Assembly (NCBI RefSeq): GCF_900114565.1
Contig: NZ_FOTM01000017.1
Coordinates: 1-64,000 of the forward strand
DNA length: 64,000 bases
Source: Leifsonia sp. CL147
Lineage (GTDB): Bacteria; Actinomycetota; Actinomycetes; Actinomycetales; Microbacteriaceae
Direction: 5' to 3'
This document shows positions 8,396-15,522 of the stretch, in pieces. A program made the translations under genes and the position numbers. Within the stretch, counting starts at the first letter, position 1. The number at the start of each line of letters is the position of its first letter. The notes beneath the pieces are model-generated. The model saw only the letters and a list, made by a program, of their open reading frames with translations. It was not told where the DNA came from and ran no database searches.

Positions 8396-9601
8396 CTACG
8401 CGGGGACGACGGCGAGTTCGCGGTCGCGCGGGACGAGGGGCGCCGCGACGGCCGGGCAGACCGCCACGACCGCGAAGGCGATCGGATACCCGAGCCAGCC
8501 GATGAGCGCGCCCACCGCCGGTCCGACGACGGAGGCGGCCAGGAACTGGCCGGTGTTCTGGGCGCCGAGCGCCCGTCCCGACCAGAACGGGCCGGCGATC
8601 TCGGCCACGGAGGTGTAGGCGAGGCCGTTGTCGGCGACGGTCACGATCGCCGCGACGATGAGGATGACGGCCGCCGCAACCGAGCCGAGAGCGGACGCCG
8701 CCGCCATCAGCAACATCACGCCGGCGGCGGACAGCGACACCCAGCGCAGCGGGCGCAGGCGGCTGCCGACCCGGTCGCTCAGAACGCCGACCCCGATCCT
8801 GCCGACGGCACCGGCGAACTGGCTCACGCCGATCACCAGGCCGGCCGCCAGGGATGAGAAGTGCAGTTGGGACACGAGCCACACCAGCCCGAACGTCGAC
8901 ACGGTGAACTGGGGAACCACGAGCAGCATCGAGACGCCGTGGATGCGCCACAGCAGCGAGGTCTCGCGGTACGGCTGCCACACGGTCTGGGAATGTGCGC
9001 GCCCCTCGCCCGCGACGCCACGGGGAGGCCGCGGCGGGTCCACGATCCCGAGCGCACAGAGAATCGCCGACACGCCGCACAGCACGGCCGGCACGACGAG
9101 CGCTGCAGCGATCCCTCCCGCGGCGGCGAGCACGGGGACGCTGACCGCGGCGATCGCGACCCCGAGCGGCTGGGACATCTGCCGGATGCCCATGGCGAGT
9201 CCCCTCCGCTCCTTCGGGAACCAGCCGATGACGACGCGCCCGCTCGCCGCGTTGGGACTGGCTGACGCCATCCCGCCCACGAGGAACAATGCACCGAGTG
9301 CGATGTAGTCATCGACGAACATGGCGGCGAACGCCGCGAGGGCGGTGACCGCCAGACCGCAGGAGATCACCCAGCGCTCGCCGATCCGGTCGCTCAGCGC
9401 GCCCCAGGCGATGAGGGTGAGGACCAGCCCGAGCGTCGGGGCCGACGCCAGCAGTCCGGCCTGGGCGAGGCTGAGCCCGCGTTCGGTGTGCAGCAGAGGG
9501 ATGAGGAAGGCGGGTGTCGACACGAACACAGTGGAACTGGCCTGCGCGAGGACACCGAAGGCCAGCATCAGCCACGGTCGGGGACGGCGGTCACGGCTCA
9601 T
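8396..9601 (-). CDS. Major facilitator superfamily transporter
   Basis: 401 residues with about 12 hydrophobic segments. The loop 2-3 MFS motif appears as WGALSDRIGERW near residue 60, and a related GVLSDRVGSRLRP occurs in the second half. Substrate is unknown; a small organic acid, sugar or drug are all possible. Its ATG at 9601 abuts the three GGTATACC boxes shared with the divergent FadR-type regulator, so that regulator very likely controls it. The start is two bases from the first box, implying a leaderless or very short leader. Confidence 0.85.
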   Translation of the reverse strand: MSRDRRPRPWLMLAFGVLAQASSTVFVSTPAFLIPLLHTERGLSLAQAGLLASAPTLGLVLTLIAWGALSDRIGERWVISCGLAVTALAAFAAMFVDDYIALGALFLVGGMASASPNAASGRVVIGWFPKERRGLAMGIRQMSQPLGVAIAAVSVPVLAAAGGIAAALVVPAVLCGVSAILCALGIVDPPRPPRGVAGEGRAHSQTVWQPYRETSLLWRIHGVSMLLVVPQFTVSTFGLVWLVSQLHFSSLAAGLVIGVSQFAGAVGRIGVGVLSDRVGSRLRPLRWVSLSAAGVMLLMAAASALGSVAAAVILIVAAIVTVADNGLAYTSVAEIAGPFWSGRALGAQNTGQFLAASVVGPAVGALIGWLGYPIAFAVVAVCPAVAAPLVPRDRELAVVPA

Positions 9602-9602
9602 G

Positions 9603-9636
9603 GGTATACCCTAGCGGTATACCGAGCCGGTATACC
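9603..9636. promoter_or_regulatory. Triple GGTATACC operator between MFS gene and FadR-type regulator
   Basis: Three identical 8-bp palindromes GGTATACC at 9603-9610, 9616-9623 and 9629-9636, each offset by exactly 13 bp, fill the 46-bp divergent spacer. FadR-subfamily regulators bind short palindromes containing GTnnnAC-type cores, so this is the likely site of the adjacent regulator. Its position next to both start codons suggests repression of both genes. Confidence 0.75.
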
Positions 9637-9647
9637 AAGGGAGGATC

Positions 9648-10352
9648 ATGACGGTGTCAGCCAGTGGGACGCGGACGTCCGCTCTCCCTTCAGCAGCCCA
9701 CGGCCCTGAGTCGTCCGGCGTGTACGCCCGGCTCCGGGCGCAGATCCTCGACCTCGACCGCGTCCCCGGCTCCCGGCTCACCGAGCGCGGGCTCGAGACC
9801 GAGCTCGGGGCATCCCGGACTCCGCTGCGCGCCGCGCTCATGCGGCTGGAGGGGGAAGGCCTGGTCTCCCGGGACGGACGCGCGTGGCAGGTCTCCCCCA
9901 TCGACCTCGGCGAGATCGCGCAGCTCAGCGAGCTTCGGGATGCGGTGGAGACGGCGGCGGCGCGCCTCAGCTGTGCGCGTGCCGCAGACGCAGACATCGC
10001 TGCGCTGGCCGCCCAGCTCGACGGCTTCGACCCGGGACGGCCCACGGATGAGGCGGTGCACGCCGGGACCGGGTTCCACGTCCGCCTGGCTGCGCTCTCG
10101 GGCAACGCGTTCTTCGCGGACACGGTCGACTCGGCCATGACCCGGCTCGCGCGATCGCGCTGGCTCGTGGCCCGAAGCGAGGAGCCGTGGGAGGAGCACC
10201 GCGAGATCCTCCGCTGCGTCGCCGCGAGACAGGCGGACGATGCCGCCGAACTCATCCATGAGCACATCGTCGGCACGCACGCACGGCTGCTCGCCGCGCT
10301 CGGCGCGGACGCCCGCATGCTGCGAGGCCGCGGCCTCGCGATCGTCGGATGA
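9648..10352 (+). CDS. GntR-family transcriptional regulator (FadR subfamily, FCD domain)
   Basis: 234 residues. N-terminal winged helix at about 20-90: YARLRAQILDLDRVPGSRL, LETELGASRTPLRAALMRLEGEG and a basic wing. The C-terminal all-helical FCD domain runs from about 95 to 220 and usually binds a carboxylate ligand through a metal; the conserved EEHREIL and HEHIVGTH helices supply likely His/Asp ligands. Divergent from the MFS transporter with a triple operator between them, which points to control of that transporter and of itself. GGGAGG precedes the ATG. Confidence 0.9.
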   Translation: MTVSASGTRTSALPSAAHGPESSGVYARLRAQILDLDRVPGSRLTERGLETELGASRTPLRAALMRLEGEGLVSRDGRAWQVSPIDLGEIAQLSELRDAVETAAARLSCARAADADIAALAAQLDGFDPGRPTDEAVHAGTGFHVRLAALSGNAFFADTVDSAMTRLARSRWLVARSEEPWEEHREILRCVAARQADDAAELIHEHIVGTHARLLAALGADARMLRGRGLAIVG

Positions 10353-10358
10353 CGAAGA

Positions 10359-10380
10359 GGGCGACCCCTCGGGGTCGCCC
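10359..10380. terminator. Convergent hairpin terminator
   Basis: GGGCGACCCC at 10359-10368 and GGGGTCGCCC at 10371-10380 form a GC-rich hairpin in the 31-nt gap between the convergent regulator gene and rimM. It can serve both strands; there is no long T run. Confidence 0.65.
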
Positions 10381-10383
10381 ACT

Positions 10384-11124
10384 TCAGTTCTCGTCGTCCG
10401 GCTTCTCGGCCGGCTCGCCGTCGTCCGGCTTCTCGGCCGGCTCGCCGTCGTCCGGCTTCTCGCCGTCCGGCTCCTCGTCGTCCGGCTTCTCGTCGTCCGG
10501 CTTCTCGTCGTCCGGCTCGCCGTCGTCCGGCAGCTCTTCGAAGAGCCCGGGAGGCGGCGTCAGTGTCACGGTTCCGGCGGCCAGGTCGACCTCCGGCACG
10601 ATGGCCTTCACGAAGGGCACGAGCACTTCGCCGTGGGCGGTCGCGATCGCCAGCAGATCCTGGGCCGGCAGGTGATCCACGCGGGCCACGCGGCCGACGG
10701 ACACGCCGTCGCGGAGAGCGTCCAGGCCGACCAGCTGGTGGTCGTACCAGGCGTCCTCCTCCGCGGGGAGCTCTTTCACATCCTGGCTCACCCAGAGGAT
10801 CGCCTTCGTCAGCGTCTCCGCCTCGCTCCGGTCGTCGACTCCTTCGAAGAAGCCGACGGCGTGACCGTTGTACCAGCGCAGCTCACGAAGCTCGAGCGTC
10901 TTGCCGTGCCACTTGGATGCGGTGGGCACCTGCAGAGTGAACACCGCACCCGGGACGAACCGCTTCTCCGGCTCGTCCGTGTACAGCTCGATCTTCAAGG
11001 CGCCCTTCAGGCCGTGCGCCTTGGTGAGGCGGCCGATCCGCAGCTCGGTCTGACCGGGCCGCGGGGCCACCTCCTTGCGGGGCAGTTTGTGGTCCGCCAC
11101 CTCAGTCGTCGACGACGTCGACAC
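10384..11124 (-). CDS. rimM: 16S rRNA processing protein RimM with acidic repeat tail
   Basis: 246 residues from GTG 11124, or 238 from GTG 11100, which begins one base after the khpA stop. RimM helps assemble the 30S head around S19. The N-terminal RimM domain has LRIGRLTKAHGLKGALK; the C-terminal PRC barrel includes AWYDHQLVGLDAL, VPFVKAIVPEVDLAAGTV and ends near PPPGLFEEL. After it come about 45 extra residues made of repeats of the type DDEKP and DDGEPAEKP, which normal RimM lacks. Coupled to khpA and rpsP. Confidence 0.93.
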   Translation of the reverse strand: MSTSSTTEVADHKLPRKEVAPRPGQTELRIGRLTKAHGLKGALKIELYTDEPEKRFVPGAVFTLQVPTASKWHGKTLELRELRWYNGHAVGFFEGVDDRSEAETLTKAILWVSQDVKELPAEEDAWYDHQLVGLDALRDGVSVGRVARVDHLPAQDLLAIATAHGEVLVPFVKAIVPEVDLAAGTVTLTPPPGLFEELPDDGEPDDEKPDDEKPDDEEPDGEKPDDGEPAEKPDDGEPAEKPDDEN

Positions 11125-11332
11125 GGACGCGCCGGCCGTCGGCCAGCGCGGCCACCAGCGTGCGCAGGGCTTTCGCCGTGCGGCCGGAGCGGCCGATCAC
11201 CCGGCCGAGGTCCTCGGGATTCACGCGAATCTCGAGGACCTCGCCACGCGGGGAGCTCTTGGCCACGACGTGGACGTCGTCAGGGTGATCGACGATCCCC
11301 TTGACCAGGTGCGTGAGCGCGGGTGCGAGCAA
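11102..11332 (-). CDS. khpA: KH-domain RNA-binding protein KhpA
   Basis: 76 residues, normal for the KhpA/YlqC family, starting at TTG 11332 four bases after the rpsP stop. The KH signature GRVIGRSGRTAKALR contains the GxxG loop (GRSG). KhpA usually pairs with KhpB/Jag to bind RNA and influence growth and division. The order rpsP-khpA-rimM is common in Gram-positives. Its stop overlaps or abuts the rimM start. Confidence 0.94.
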   Translation of the reverse strand: MLAPALTHLVKGIVDHPDDVHVVAKSSPRGEVLEIRVNPEDLGRVIGRSGRTAKALRTLVAALADGRRVRVDVVDD

Positions 11333-11336
11333 GACG

Positions 11337-11819
11337 TCAGGCCTTCTCGTCGTCGGCGGCGGCGTCGGCGATGGTCTCCGCCTCGGCGACGACCTCGGCT
11401 TCTGCAGCCTCTTCGGCCTCGACCTCGGCCTCGACGACAGCGGCGGCAGCGGCGGCAGCGGCCGTCTTGTCAGCCTTGGGCTTGAGGACCGGCTTCTTCT
11501 TCTCGTCGGCGACGAACTCGGCCTTGCCCTCGGCGACCTTGACGGTGCTGACGGCGTTCGCGTCGCCCTTGAAGCGGCCCCAGTCGCCCGTGAGCTTCAG
11601 CAGCGCGGTGACCTGCTCGGTCGGCTGGGCGCCGACGCTCAGCCAGTACTGCGCACGGTCGGAGTCGACCTCGATGCGCGAGGGCTCCTCGGTCGGGTGG
11701 TACAGACCGATCTCCTCGATCACGCGACCGTCGCGCTTGGTGCGCGAGTCGGCGACGACGATGCGGTAGTACGGAGCGCGGATCTTGCCCAGGCGCTTCA
11801 GACGGATTTTGACAGCCAC
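11337..11819 (-). CDS. rpsP: 30S ribosomal protein S16 with Ala/Glu-rich tail
   Basis: 160 residues from GTG 11819 (next codons encode [11 protein letters not shown]). The first ~85 residues are a standard S16: [25 protein letters not shown] and the [12 protein letters not shown] segment. S16 supports folding of the 16S 5' domain. The remaining ~75 residues form a Lys then Ala/Glu low-complexity extension containing an eight-Ala run, longer than the usual tail. First gene of the rpsP-khpA-rimM operon. Confidence 0.96.
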   Translation of the reverse strand: MAVKIRLKRLGKIRAPYYRIVVADSRTKRDGRVIEEIGLYHPTEEPSRIEVDSDRAQYWLSVGAQPTEQVTALLKLTGDWGRFKGDANAVSTVKVAEGKAEFVADEKKKPVLKPKADKTAAAAAAAAVVEAEVEAEEAAEAEVVAEAETIADAAADDEKA

Positions 11820-11999
11820 GATTCTCCTGTGTGAGTGGATGATGTGTCGAACTGACTGCCGCGGGCGTGGGGGCACACTCGGCAGGAGGTCTCAAGGTTC
11901 GTCCGTCGTACCGGATAGAGGGTCGGGAACGACGAACTCAACTAGCTATTCTGTCAGATACTGCCCTGCTTTGAACAATCGGACGGACGGGACGACCGC
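11820..11999. promoter_or_regulatory. Divergent promoter region rpsP / ybdK-like gene
   Basis: 180 nt between divergent starts. For rpsP on the minus strand a possible -35 TTGAGT (11936-11941) and -10 TATCCG (11912-11917) have 18-bp spacing, giving a leader of about 85 nt. The other direction has an AT-richer patch (TAGCTATTCTGTCAGATACT) that may hold its promoter. Assignments are by eye. Confidence 0.35.
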
Positions 12000-13142
12000 A
12001 TGCTGATCGAATTCTCGGACTCCGAACGCTCCACCGTCGGCATCGAGTGGGAGATCGCCCTCGTGGACGGCGCCACCGGCGACCTGGTGCAGGTCGCCGA
12101 CGAGGTCCTCCGCGAGCTCGGCACGCCCGACGGCCGGGAGCATCCGCAGATCACGCACGAGCTGCTCATGAACACGGTCGAGCTGGTCAGCCGCGTCCAC
12201 CGCACGGTGCCTGCCGCGGTCGCCGATCTGCAGGAGCTGATGGGCCTGGTCCGCGAGGTTACGGACCCGCGGGGCGTCGAGCTCATGTGCGCGGGGACGC
12301 ATCCCTTCGCCCACTGGTTCGACCAGCAGGTGACGCCGAATGAGCGCTACGACCGCCTGCTCGATCGCACCCAGTGGTGGGGCCGGCAGATGATGATCTG
12401 GGGCGTGCACGTGCACGTCGGCATCGACTCGGTCGACAAGGCGCTGCCGATCGTCAACGGGCTGCTGACCTACTACCCGCACCTGCAGGCCCTCAGCGCG
12501 TCGAGCCCGTTCTGGGCCGGTGCACGCACGGGATACGCCTCCAACCGCGCCCTGATGTTCCAGCAGCTGCCCACGGCGGGACTGCCCTGGCAGTTCGGGA
12601 CGTGGGCCGACTACGAGGAGTACGTGCAGGACCTCGTCACGACCGGCGTCGTCGAGGACCACTCGGAGGTGCGCTGGGACATCCGCCCCTCCCCGCGGTG
12701 GGGCACGGTGGAGATGCGTGCCTGCGACGGGCTCTCCACAGCCGACGAGGTCGGAGCGGTGGCGGCGCTCATCCACTGCCTCACCGATCGGATGTCGGGA
12801 CAGCTGGACGAGGGCATCGAGCCGGTCACCCTCCCGCCGTGGTTCGTCCGGGAGAACAAGTGGCGCGCGGCACGATACGGTCTCGAGGCCGAGATCATCG
12901 AGGCGCCGAACGGGAGCGAGCGCCTGGTCTCCGACGCCCTGCGCGACCTCGTCCACGACCTGCAGCCCGAGGCCGAGCGGCTGGGATGCGTCGAGCAGCT
13001 CGCGGCGGTGGGACCGATTCTGGATGCGGGAGCCAGCTACCAGCGGCAGCTCGCCGTGGCGGAGCAGAACGGCGGCAGCCTGCAGGCGGTGGTGAGCTCG
13101 CTGACCCACGAGCTGCGCAACGGCCTGACGCGCCGGCCGTAG
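12000..13142 (+). CDS. ybdK: YbdK-type carboxylate-amine ligase (glutamate-cysteine ligase 2 family)
   Basis: 380 residues. Family landmarks: STVGIEWEIALVD at residues 11-23 (the E-W-E ATP/metal block), the HELLMNTVEL segment, the WGVHVHVGI histidine motif, RALMFQQLP and VRWDIRPSPRWGTVEMRACDG. Members have weak glutamate-cysteine ligase activity in vitro; the natural substrate is uncertain, and actinobacteria usually make mycothiol rather than glutathione. Single gene with its own start, followed by the SGNH lipoprotein cluster. Confidence 0.85.
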   Translation: MLIEFSDSERSTVGIEWEIALVDGATGDLVQVADEVLRELGTPDGREHPQITHELLMNTVELVSRVHRTVPAAVADLQELMGLVREVTDPRGVELMCAGTHPFAHWFDQQVTPNERYDRLLDRTQWWGRQMMIWGVHVHVGIDSVDKALPIVNGLLTYYPHLQALSASSPFWAGARTGYASNRALMFQQLPTAGLPWQFGTWADYEEYVQDLVTTGVVEDHSEVRWDIRPSPRWGTVEMRACDGLSTADEVGAVAALIHCLTDRMSGQLDEGIEPVTLPPWFVRENKWRAARYGLEAEIIEAPNGSERLVSDALRDLVHDLQPEAERLGCVEQLAAVGPILDAGASYQRQLAVAEQNGGSLQAVVSSLTHELRNGLTRRP

Positions 13143-13235
13143 ACCCTGCGGTGCGTCGGGCGCGAGGATCGCTTCTGGGCGGGACCACAAGCGCTGCTGA
13201 GACGATCCATAGGGTCGGCGGCGTACCGTTGAAGC

Positions 13236-13910
13236 ATGCTCGCTCGACGTCCCCTCGCCGCCGCGGCGACCGTGATGACGGCCGCTCTGCTGGCGCTCAC
13301 CGCCCTCTCCGGCTGCGCGGCCGCCAGCGCCGCCTCCAACGCTGCGACCGCTGCGGCCTCCACCTCGCCGACCGCCGAACATGTCGTCGTGATCGGCGAC
13401 TCCATCGAATCCGGCCTCGGCCTCGAACCGGCCGAGGCATGGCCTGCGCTCCTCGCATCCAGCCACGGGTGGAGGCTGGACAATCTGAGCGAGCCGGGCG
13501 CCGGCTTCGTCGCCCCCGGTCCGGACGGCGACAACTTCTCCGCACAGGTCGACCGGGCGATCGCACTGAAGCCCCAGCTCGTCTTCATCGGCGCCTCCGA
13601 CAACGATCTCGACTCCGACGGGGCTCAGGTGGCCGCGGCGATGCAGCAGGCGGTTCAGCGACTCAGCGCCGCACTCCCCGGCACGCGGTTGGTCGGCTAC
13701 AACGCCCTCAGCGGGGCGGCGGGCGATGACGAGCTCTCGGGCGTGAACACGTCCCTGCAGCAGGCGGTCCTCGCGGCCGGCGGCACCTGGCTCGACCTGG
13801 GACAGCCGTACCGCGGCCAGGCGGGCCTCGTGCAGGACGACGGCGAGCACCCCACACTCCCGGGCCAGCAGGCGATCGCTGCGACCGTCGCGGCGAAGCT
13901 GGAGTTGTGA
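13236..13910 (+). CDS. SGNH/GDSL-hydrolase lipoprotein, copy 1
   Basis: 224 residues. Lipoprotein signal peptide with lipobox LSGC near residues 24-27, then an Ala/Ser/Thr linker and an SGNH domain: block I VVIGDSIESG with the nucleophile Ser, block III-like IGASDNDLD, and catalytic Asp-His in DDGEHPTLPGQQ near the C-terminus. Presumably an esterase or acyl-hydrolase on the outer face of the membrane, possibly acting on wall polymers; the substrate is unknown. First of three tandem paralogues. The next gene has an overlapping GTGA start or begins 33 nt later. Confidence 0.85.
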   Translation: MLARRPLAAAATVMTAALLALTALSGCAAASAASNAATAAASTSPTAEHVVVIGDSIESGLGLEPAEAWPALLASSHGWRLDNLSEPGAGFVAPGPDGDNFSAQVDRAIALKPQLVFIGASDNDLDSDGAQVAAAMQQAVQRLSAALPGTRLVGYNALSGAAGDDELSGVNTSLQQAVLAAGGTWLDLGQPYRGQAGLVQDDGEHPTLPGQQAIAATVAAKLEL

Positions 13911-13945
13911 CGATCCGCCGAGCAGCGCCTCCTATCCTTGATCGC

Positions 13946-14653
13946 GTGAGCAGACGAACCCCTCTCGCCCGGCTCACGGCGGCTGTCACCTCCGCCGTGT
14001 TCATCGCGGCGTCCCTGGCCGCCTGCACCTCGGGTGCACCGACGACGCCCACCGCTTCGGATGCGCGGACGACATCCGCGCCCACGGCGTCGTCGAAGCC
14101 CGTCATCGCCGCAGCCATCGGCGATTCGATCGCCATCGGCAACGGAGTGCCCGCCGAAGACGCCTGGCCGCTGCTCGTGGCCCAGCATTTCGGCTGGACC
14201 CTCAGCGATTTCGCCGAGAGCGCCGCCGGCTTCACCGCGCCGGGCCTGAACACGCACATCTTCAACGATCAGGTCAGCGCGGTCATCCGCGTGCATCCCG
14301 ACGTGGTCATCGTCGGGGCGACGCGGAACGACGTGTTCGCTTCACCCGCCACCTTGAGCGCAGCGGCGACGGCCGCTCTCGATCGGCTGCACGCCGCCCT
14401 GCCCCACGCCCGCATCATCGGCGTCAGCGCCCTGTGGGGCTCCGATCCTGCCCCCGCGGAGGTGCCCGTGATCTCGCAGACGGTGAAGGCCGCCGTGCTG
14501 GCCGTCGGCGGGTCCTGGGTGGACCTCGGCCAGCCGTTCGCCGGGCACCCCGAGCTCGTCCTCGCCGATCACGTCCATCCGACGGTCGAAGGGCAGAAGC
14601 TGCTCGCGCAGAGAGTGTCGAGCGCAATCGCGGCCCAACACGTCCGGCCGTAG
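13946..14653 (+). CDS. SGNH/GDSL-hydrolase lipoprotein, copy 2
   Basis: About 235 residues from GTG 13946, which gives a proper basic n-region (SRRTPLARL) before the hydrophobic core and lipobox LAAC. An upstream GTG at 13907 overlaps the previous stop and would add 13 residues. SGNH blocks: AAIGDSIAIGNGV, VGATRNDVF (replacing GASDND of copy 1), and DHVHPTVEGQ with Asp-His. It shares the xxDAWPLLVA segment after block I with both neighbours, showing tandem duplication. Substrate unknown. Confidence 0.82.
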   Translation: MSRRTPLARLTAAVTSAVFIAASLAACTSGAPTTPTASDARTTSAPTASSKPVIAAAIGDSIAIGNGVPAEDAWPLLVAQHFGWTLSDFAESAAGFTAPGLNTHIFNDQVSAVIRVHPDVVIVGATRNDVFASPATLSAAATAALDRLHAALPHARIIGVSALWGSDPAPAEVPVISQTVKAAVLAVGGSWVDLGQPFAGHPELVLADHVHPTVEGQKLLAQRVSSAIAAQHVRP

Positions 14654-14778
14654 CCGCCCGCCTACCACCGTCGCGACACGCCCGGGAGTCGAACACGGGG
14701 TATTCTCAGGTCCGACCGCTTAGCCTCGCTCCCGCGCGCACCCTCACCCGACGCGCCTCGCGCCCGCTCAGCACCCGG

Positions 14779-15477
14779 TTGCCCCTCCTCGCGCCGGCCG
14801 CGCTGACGGTCGCCCTCCTGGCCCTCGCCGGATGCTCCGCGACGCCGGCCGCACGCCCGGTCGCCGCGCAGTCCACGGTGATCGCCGCGCCCGCTGCCGG
14901 CGGTCGGGCAGGAGCGACGGGTGCGGTGAACGCGGTCGCCATCGGCGATTCGATCGCCTTCGGCAAAGGCGTCACGCCGGCGCAGGCCTGGCCCTCCCTG
15001 GTCGCCGCGGCGCACGGCTGGCGACTCACCGATCTCGCGGTCTCCGGCTCGGGCTTCGTCAAGGCGGGGTGGAACGGCACCACCTACCGGCAGCAGGTGG
15101 ATGCGGCGCTGCGCCTGCATCCGCAGGTCATCCTGCTCGCCGCCACCCGCAACGACCGCGACGAGGATCCCGCCGCCGTGACCGCGGACGCCGACACGAT
15201 GCTGCGGGAGCTGCGGGAGAAGTTCCGCGGCGCGACGATCGTCGGGATCACCGGGATCTGGGGCTCCGACCATCCCCCGGCCACGATGTCGCGCGTGGAC
15301 GAGATCGTCGGGGACGCGGTGCGCGACGTGGACGGCACCTGGCTCGACATCGGCTTCCCGCTCGTCGGCCACCCCGAGCTCGTGCAGGCGGACGGCATCC
15401 ACCCGAACGCGGCCGGCCAGCGGGTCGTGGCGCAGGCCATCGATTCGAAGCTGCGGCCCCTCAACCTCGCACTGTAG
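14779..15477 (+). CDS. SGNH/GDSL-hydrolase lipoprotein, copy 3 (start uncertain)
   Basis: The SGNH domain is complete: VAIGDSIAFGKGV, TPAQAWPSLVAAAHGW, LLAATRNDRDED, and ADGIHPNAAGQ near the C-terminus; the lipobox is LAGC. The only usable start close to the signal peptide is TTG 14779 (233 residues), which leaves a signal peptide without positive charge. The open frame continues upstream to 14434 inside copy 2, where no ATG or GTG fits a signal peptide. So either initiation uses TTG or another rare codon, or a start has been lost. More similar to copy 2 than copy 1. Confidence 0.75.
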   Translation: MPLLAPAALTVALLALAGCSATPAARPVAAQSTVIAAPAAGGRAGATGAVNAVAIGDSIAFGKGVTPAQAWPSLVAAAHGWRLTDLAVSGSGFVKAGWNGTTYRQQVDAALRLHPQVILLAATRNDRDEDPAAVTADADTMLRELREKFRGATIVGITGIWGSDHPPATMSRVDEIVGDAVRDVDGTWLDIGFPLVGHPELVQADGIHPNAAGQRVVAQAIDSKLRPLNLAL

Positions 15478-15522
15478 CTCGCGGGAGCGTGCCGGCCGAC
15501 GACCGGACGGACCGGCGACCGG

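Noticed and set aside
11946-13850. 634-codon minus-strand frame over the ybdK-like and SGNH genes
   Set aside because: Antisense shadow of genes with clear family motifs.
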